Origin: Pseudotabrizicola algicola
GTDB taxonomy: Bacteria > Pseudomonadota > Alphaproteobacteria > Rhodobacterales > Rhodobacteraceae
Assembly (NCBI RefSeq): GCF_010915705.1
Contig: NZ_JAAIKE010000010.1
Span: forward strand, 19,970-83,969
Direction: 5' to 3'
DNA: 64,000 nt
In this document: positions 61,103 through 64,000 of the stretch, piece after piece
How positions within the stretch are numbered: position 1 is the stretch's first letter
Layout of the letters: each line of letters starts with the position of its first letter
Notes under the pieces: generated by a model
Told to the model about the DNA's origin: nothing
Databases searched by the model: none
What the model saw: the letters and a program-made list of their open reading frames with translations, nothing else
Position numbers and translations under genes: made by a program

Positions 61103-62676
61103 CACGCCACCTCCGCGATCCTCGCCCGCGAGGCGAGCGCGTAGAAGAAATCGAGCGTGTCGAACCGGTACGCATCGAGCGCGAGCCCGTTCTGCTCGGC
61201 GATTTTCAGTTTCCCGAAGGTCATGTCGATGCTGGGCAGCACGTAGTAGTCGCGCGGCGCCTCGTTCGCCTCGTCCATGCGCACGGCGATTGTGATGTCG
61301 GGCACCAGTCCGGTGTCGAGACGGATGCGCCAGCGCAGCGACCCGGCTGCCGTGGCGCTGCATCGGGCCAGCACGATGGACACGGTGAACTCGTCGTTGA
61401 CGCGAACCAGATCAGTGTCGGGGTCTTGCACGGCCGACCCGCCGTGCCGGGTGACGCCAGCGATGATTTCGGCCACGACCTGCGGATGGGCCTGCCGCAA
61501 GGCGCGGTTGACCTCGATGTAGCTGTAGTCGCGGTCCGGCTCGTAGCCGATCAGCCGGTAGGCGCGCAGCAGGCTGCCGAAGCGACTGCGATAGGCGCTG
61601 GAGGACGGCAGATCATCCTCCTCGTCGATGATCAACCCCGACAGCATGCCCTGCCGCTTGAGGATCGCGCGCAGTGCGTCGAGCAGTTCCTCATCCGAGA
61701 AATGGCGGCTGCGGGCGTCCACGATCTCCCGGGCGCGCAGGAACAGCGCCTCGTCAACAATGGCAGGATAGGCGCCCTCAGCCCGGATCCACATTTCGCG
61801 CGGGTTTACCACCCGACGCTGCTTCAGCTTGAAGGACACCTTGTTGAAGACGTTGTTCCCGATGTACTTTTCGTTGGTCAGCACCTGATGGACGGTCGCC
61901 CGGGTCCACGGCCGGTCGAGATCGGTGCGGTGACCTTCGGCGTTCAGAACTTCCGCGATATCCCGCTCGGGACGCCCCTCGCGCACGAACATCTCGTACA
62001 TGCGCTGGACGACCCGCTGCTCCTCCTCGGGGCCGGGGACGAGGATGACGCGGTCGGTCTGAAGGCTCTTCTGCTCGCCACGCGACAGTTCGCCCTTCGG
62101 GTTGCCGTGCTCGTCGATCAGCACCCGCCGCAGCCCGTATCCGGCCGCGCCGCCCTGACGATAGCCGAGCTCCACCAGGCGGCATTGCCCGGCAAAGACC
62201 TTCACCGAAAGCTCTCGGCTGTACTCGCCGGCCATCACGCGCTTCACGGTCTTCAGGAGGTTCGAGCCGATGCTGCCGTCGTTCTCGAACTGCTCGCCGC
62301 AGTAATGGACCCGGATCCCCGCGCGGGAGCAGACATGTTCGTGGTAGGCACCCTCGTCAGCGTCCTGAAACCGACCCCAACGGCTGACGTCATAGACGAG
62401 GATCGCCTTGAAATCGGCGTGGCCGGAACGGACCTCGGCCATGAGGTTCTGCAAGGCCTCGCGACCATCGAGCCGCAGCCCGGATCGCCCGGAGTCCTCG
62501 AACACGCGCAGGATCTGAAGGCCCCGCGCGGCGGCATAGTTCCGAATGACGTCCAGCTGGTTCTCGGTCGAGTATTTCTGGTGATCCGTCGACATCCGGA
62601 CGTAGGCGACGGCGGGCACGTCCGGCTCGACCGCACCGTCGCTCTTGCCCGAATTGGCCACCAAACGACCGCTCAC
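61102..62676 (-). CDS. large serine recombinase (second integrase)
   Basis: 524 residues from GTG 62676, with GAGGAG nine bases upstream; longer frames lack this. Resolvase domain has Ser29 in YVRMS and the later YDVSRWGRF; then recombinase domain with GYGLRRVLIDEHGNPKGEL, a zinc-less linker and a distinctive 170-residue C-terminus (DEELLDALRAILKRQG, SFIEVNRALRQAHP type). Different subfamily from the recombinase at 2055-3377. Mediates integration of the ParB-recombinase element. Confidence 0.92.
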   Translation of the reverse strand: MSGRLVANSGKSDGAVEPDVPAVAYVRMSTDHQKYSTENQLDVIRNYAAARGLQILRVFEDSGRSGLRLDGREALQNLMAEVRSGHADFKAILVYDVSRWGRFQDADEGAYHEHVCSRAGIRVHYCGEQFENDGSIGSNLLKTVKRVMAGEYSRELSVKVFAGQCRLVELGYRQGGAAGYGLRRVLIDEHGNPKGELSRGEQKSLQTDRVILVPGPEEEQRVVQRMYEMFVREGRPERDIAEVLNAEGHRTDLDRPWTRATVHQVLTNEKYIGNNVFNKVSFKLKQRRVVNPREMWIRAEGAYPAIVDEALFLRAREIVDARSRHFSDEELLDALRAILKRQGMLSGLIIDEEDDLPSSSAYRSRFGSLLRAYRLIGYEPDRDYSYIEVNRALRQAHPQVVAEIIAGVTRHGGSAVQDPDTDLVRVNDEFTVSIVLARCSATAAGSLRWRIRLDTGLVPDITIAVRMDEANEAPRDYYVLPSIDMTFGKLKIAEQNGLALDAYRFDTLDFFYALASRARIAEVA

Positions 62677-62770
62677 ACATGCATCTCCTCGGTAGTGCTG
62701 GCCAATCCATCCGAACCGCCTGAATCCAGGGCTGAATCCCTCTCGTCCATCTACAGCGAGGGAGGCCGGA
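62677..62770. promoter_or_regulatory. divergent promoter region, recombinase / HTH gene
   Basis: 94 bp between the recombinase GTG and the rightward HTH gene. Contains GAGGAG-type ribosome-binding sites for each direction (complement 62684-62689; AGGGAGG 62758-62764). The HTH protein at 62771 may repress the recombinase here. No clear -35/-10 can be assigned. Confidence 0.4.
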
Positions 62771-63157
62771 ATGTCGTTTCCGAAAAAGGGCAAGTTCTTT
62801 CCGAAACAAAACGGATATGGTCGGAGTGATCCGGAGAACGGGTTCGCCAACGAAATCGCAGCTGCACTGCGCCGGTCGCACGAGGACAGCAGGGCGGGCG
62901 CCAAGATCGTTGCGTCCTGGACGGGGGCGAACGAGAAGACGGTGAAGAACTGGTTTGCCGGCCGATACGGCCCGAGTGGCGAGCATCTGGTGGCGCTGGC
63001 CCGGCATTCCGACGAGGTGCTGGGAACGTTCCTTGCGCTGGCAGGGCGTCAGGACCTGATGGTGGCGATGAAACTCACGGCGGCCGAACAGGCGATCGAG
63101 GAGTTGCTCGCGGCGGTGCGCGAGATGCGCTCCGATGGCCAGAACCGCGAGGGGTGA
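62771..63157 (+). CDS. small HTH regulator beside the recombinase
   Basis: 128 residues. HTH of XRE-like type: VASWTGANEKTVKNWFAGRYGPSGEHLVALARHSDEVL (about 45-85), then a helical tail. Basic N-terminus (FPKKGKFFPKQNGYGR). Divergently placed, 94 bp from the recombinase start, which suggests control of recombinase expression. Confidence 0.75.
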   Translation: MSFPKKGKFFPKQNGYGRSDPENGFANEIAAALRRSHEDSRAGAKIVASWTGANEKTVKNWFAGRYGPSGEHLVALARHSDEVLGTFLALAGRQDLMVAMKLTAAEQAIEELLAAVREMRSDGQNREG

Positions 63158-63601
63158 TTTTCACTTACCCGATTGGTAAAAAATGCAAAAATCATGTCGG
63201 CGAAGGATCTAGAATCGCCTTCGGTGTAGATGAGGCCGCCATTTGAATCCTCGGACCGAAGGCGATTCTTGGAAGCCTTCTGAGCCGAGATTCCTCGCGG
63301 TTCCGACCCTCCGCCACTTGCCCCCGCGAAAGCGTTCTCCCGATCCGGCTGCGGCCGGATTTTTCCGTTGTTTTCGAGGGTTGTGCGGGGGAGGCTGAGC
63401 ACTGGGCTCTGCTCAAGGTGGCCCGGAAGCGGTCTCTCAGGGCGGATATTCTCCGGACCTGATGACCGCGCCGATTTGGTGAATTGTCTGTAAGGCGATG
63501 GAAAGTAACGCTTTCTACTTCCGCGCGGGCTGTTAGTTTCGAACAGTTCAACTGAGTGCCGATCGGAACCCAGATCGAAATGCCCTCAGCTAATGAACGG
63601 A
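63158..63601. repeat. gap with a perfect 15-bp inverted repeat
   Basis: No gene is supported. AGAATCGCCTTCGGT (63211-63225) is repeated inverted and exactly at 63255-63269, centre 29 bp. A smaller inverted repeat TTACC/GGTAA lies at 63165-63179. The right 14-bp direct repeat is at 63279-63292. Possible right end of the ParB-recombinase cassette or transcription terminator; exact role open. Confidence 0.5.
63279..63292 (+). repeat. 14-bp direct repeat, right copy
   Basis: Exact match to 58840-58853 (TCTGAGCCGAGATT), same orientation. Ten bases after the second arm of the 15-bp inverted repeat. Candidate attR of the recombinase cassette. Confidence 0.45.
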
Positions 63602-63877
63602 TCACACTGCCCACTGCGATGAGAGCGCTTCGGCCTGCCGCAGAACAGTTTGCACAGCAGCATCCTGTAGGTCAGGCGGGAAGCCGTGCTTGCGCAATAT
63701 TCGTTTCACCAGCACGCGCATTCGTGCCCTGGCACTCTCGCGATGTGACCAATCCACGGAAACGCTACCCTTGAGGCTGACGAGGAGTTCGTGCGCGATC
63801 ACCTTGAGGGAATCGTTGCCCATCAGTTCGACGGCGCTCTCGCTTTCGGCCAAGGCGTCATAGAAAGCGATTTCGTC
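63602..63877 (-). pseudogene. 3' fragment of type I restriction subunit hsdR
   Basis: The last 91 codons of HsdR remain: DEIAFYDALAESESAVELMG, LKVIAHELLVSLKGSVSVDW and the C-terminal RMRVLVKRILRKHGFPPDLQ block, typical of the HsdR C-terminal domain. The upstream (5') part stops at about 63877 where IS-like sequence begins; reading from the IS side, no start is present. This means a type I R-M system once lay to the right and is now disrupted. The rest of hsdR may be outside the window beyond the IS. Confidence 0.88.
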
Positions 63878-64000
63878 CGGTAATCCTCCCCGTTTTAACG
63901 GGGCGCGACCGTAGAACTCACGCGGCCATTTTCAGCTTCATGGCGGGTGTGACGCCGCCGATGCCCATGTTGGGGCGTTCGTTGTTGTAGGTCCACAGCC
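63878..64000 (-). mobile_element. end of an IS3-family insertion sequence (runs off the window)
   Basis: From the hsdR break to the window edge. An IS end region with hairpin CCCCGTT/AACGGGG (63888-63903) precedes the 3' end of a transposase gene on the minus strand (63918-64000). The exact terminal repeat and target duplication cannot be confirmed because the other end is not in the window. Confidence 0.75.
63918..64000 (-). CDS. IS3-family transposase, C-terminal end (partial)
   Basis: The final 26 residues read LWTYNNERPNMGIGG then VTPAMKLKMAA and a stop at 63918-63920. This is the conserved end of DDE transposases of the IS3 family (integrase-core C-terminus). The gene is cut by the window edge. 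Confidence 0.9.
   Translation of the reverse strand, partial: LWTYNNERPNMGIGGVTPAMKLKMAA

Larger units (their letters stand above)
58840..63292. mobile_element. ParB-ParB-serine recombinase cassette
   Basis: Span between the 14-bp direct repeats. It holds two ParB-like genes, a large serine recombinase and a divergent small HTH gene, all with overlapping or adjacent control. Recombinase plus ParB/RepB triplets are found as integrated mobile cassettes in alphaproteobacteria. The repeat-based ends are hypothetical; the gene content is clear. Confidence 0.55.

Overview
High-GC alphaproteobacterial DNA, most likely from a Rhodobacteraceae (Rhodobacterales) genome. The evidence is the GTA-like tail-tip genes (DUF2460, DUF2163, NlpC/P60 peptidase, TIM-barrel megatron), the DUF2924 plus large serine recombinase cassette, and the DUF6362, DUF7220, DUF3489 and DUF6441 phage families. 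The window is a stack of mobile elements between a tRNA-Ser(CGA) gene at the left and the broken 3' end of a type I restriction gene (hsdR) at the right. The hsdR end is cut by an IS3-family insertion sequence that runs off the window.

Layout. 32-121 is tRNA-Ser, followed by one uncharacterised gene (547-1617). About 1675-44544 is a complete-looking siphovirus prophage. It starts with an overlapping leftward integration cassette (1675-4089), then a low-GC cargo gene of unknown function (4309-6099) and a CI/LexA-like repressor with a divergent control region (6213-8416). Next come a small HTH gene and a rightward replication/recombination module (8628-17999: ATPase, possible ssDNA-binding protein, SF2 helicase, Cas4/RecB-like nuclease, primase-helicase, iteron-like repeats, RuvC-like resolvase). 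Two DNA methyltransferases follow (18412-20720), then packaging and head genes (21995-29712, including a protease-capsid fusion), tail genes (30522-35674), lysis genes (36297-38113, with overlapping spanins) and a GTA-like tail tip and fibre (38110-44544). Two toxin-antitoxin pairs sit antisense inside the late operon: RelE/HigB-type at 29713-30446 and VapBC at 32594-33186. The tail chaperone carries a canonical A AAA AAC -1 frameshift site.

44587-58231 is a leftward, tightly packed six-gene defence operon: WYL regulator, SNF2 helicase, type III-like Mod methyltransferase, type III-like Res helicase-nuclease, EVE-McrB and McrC. The combination looks like one transcription unit joining a methylase-guided system to a modification-dependent one. 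It is the best candidate here for an undescribed or hybrid defence system. A near-copy of the prophage's HTH gene follows (58389-58592). Then comes a second mobile cassette (two ParB/RepB-like genes plus another large serine recombinase, with a divergent HTH gene, 59289-63157), bracketed by a 14-bp direct repeat (58840-58853 and 63279-63292).

All family assignments are by reading motifs and recalling families; no database search was run. Prophage ends and operator roles are inferred.
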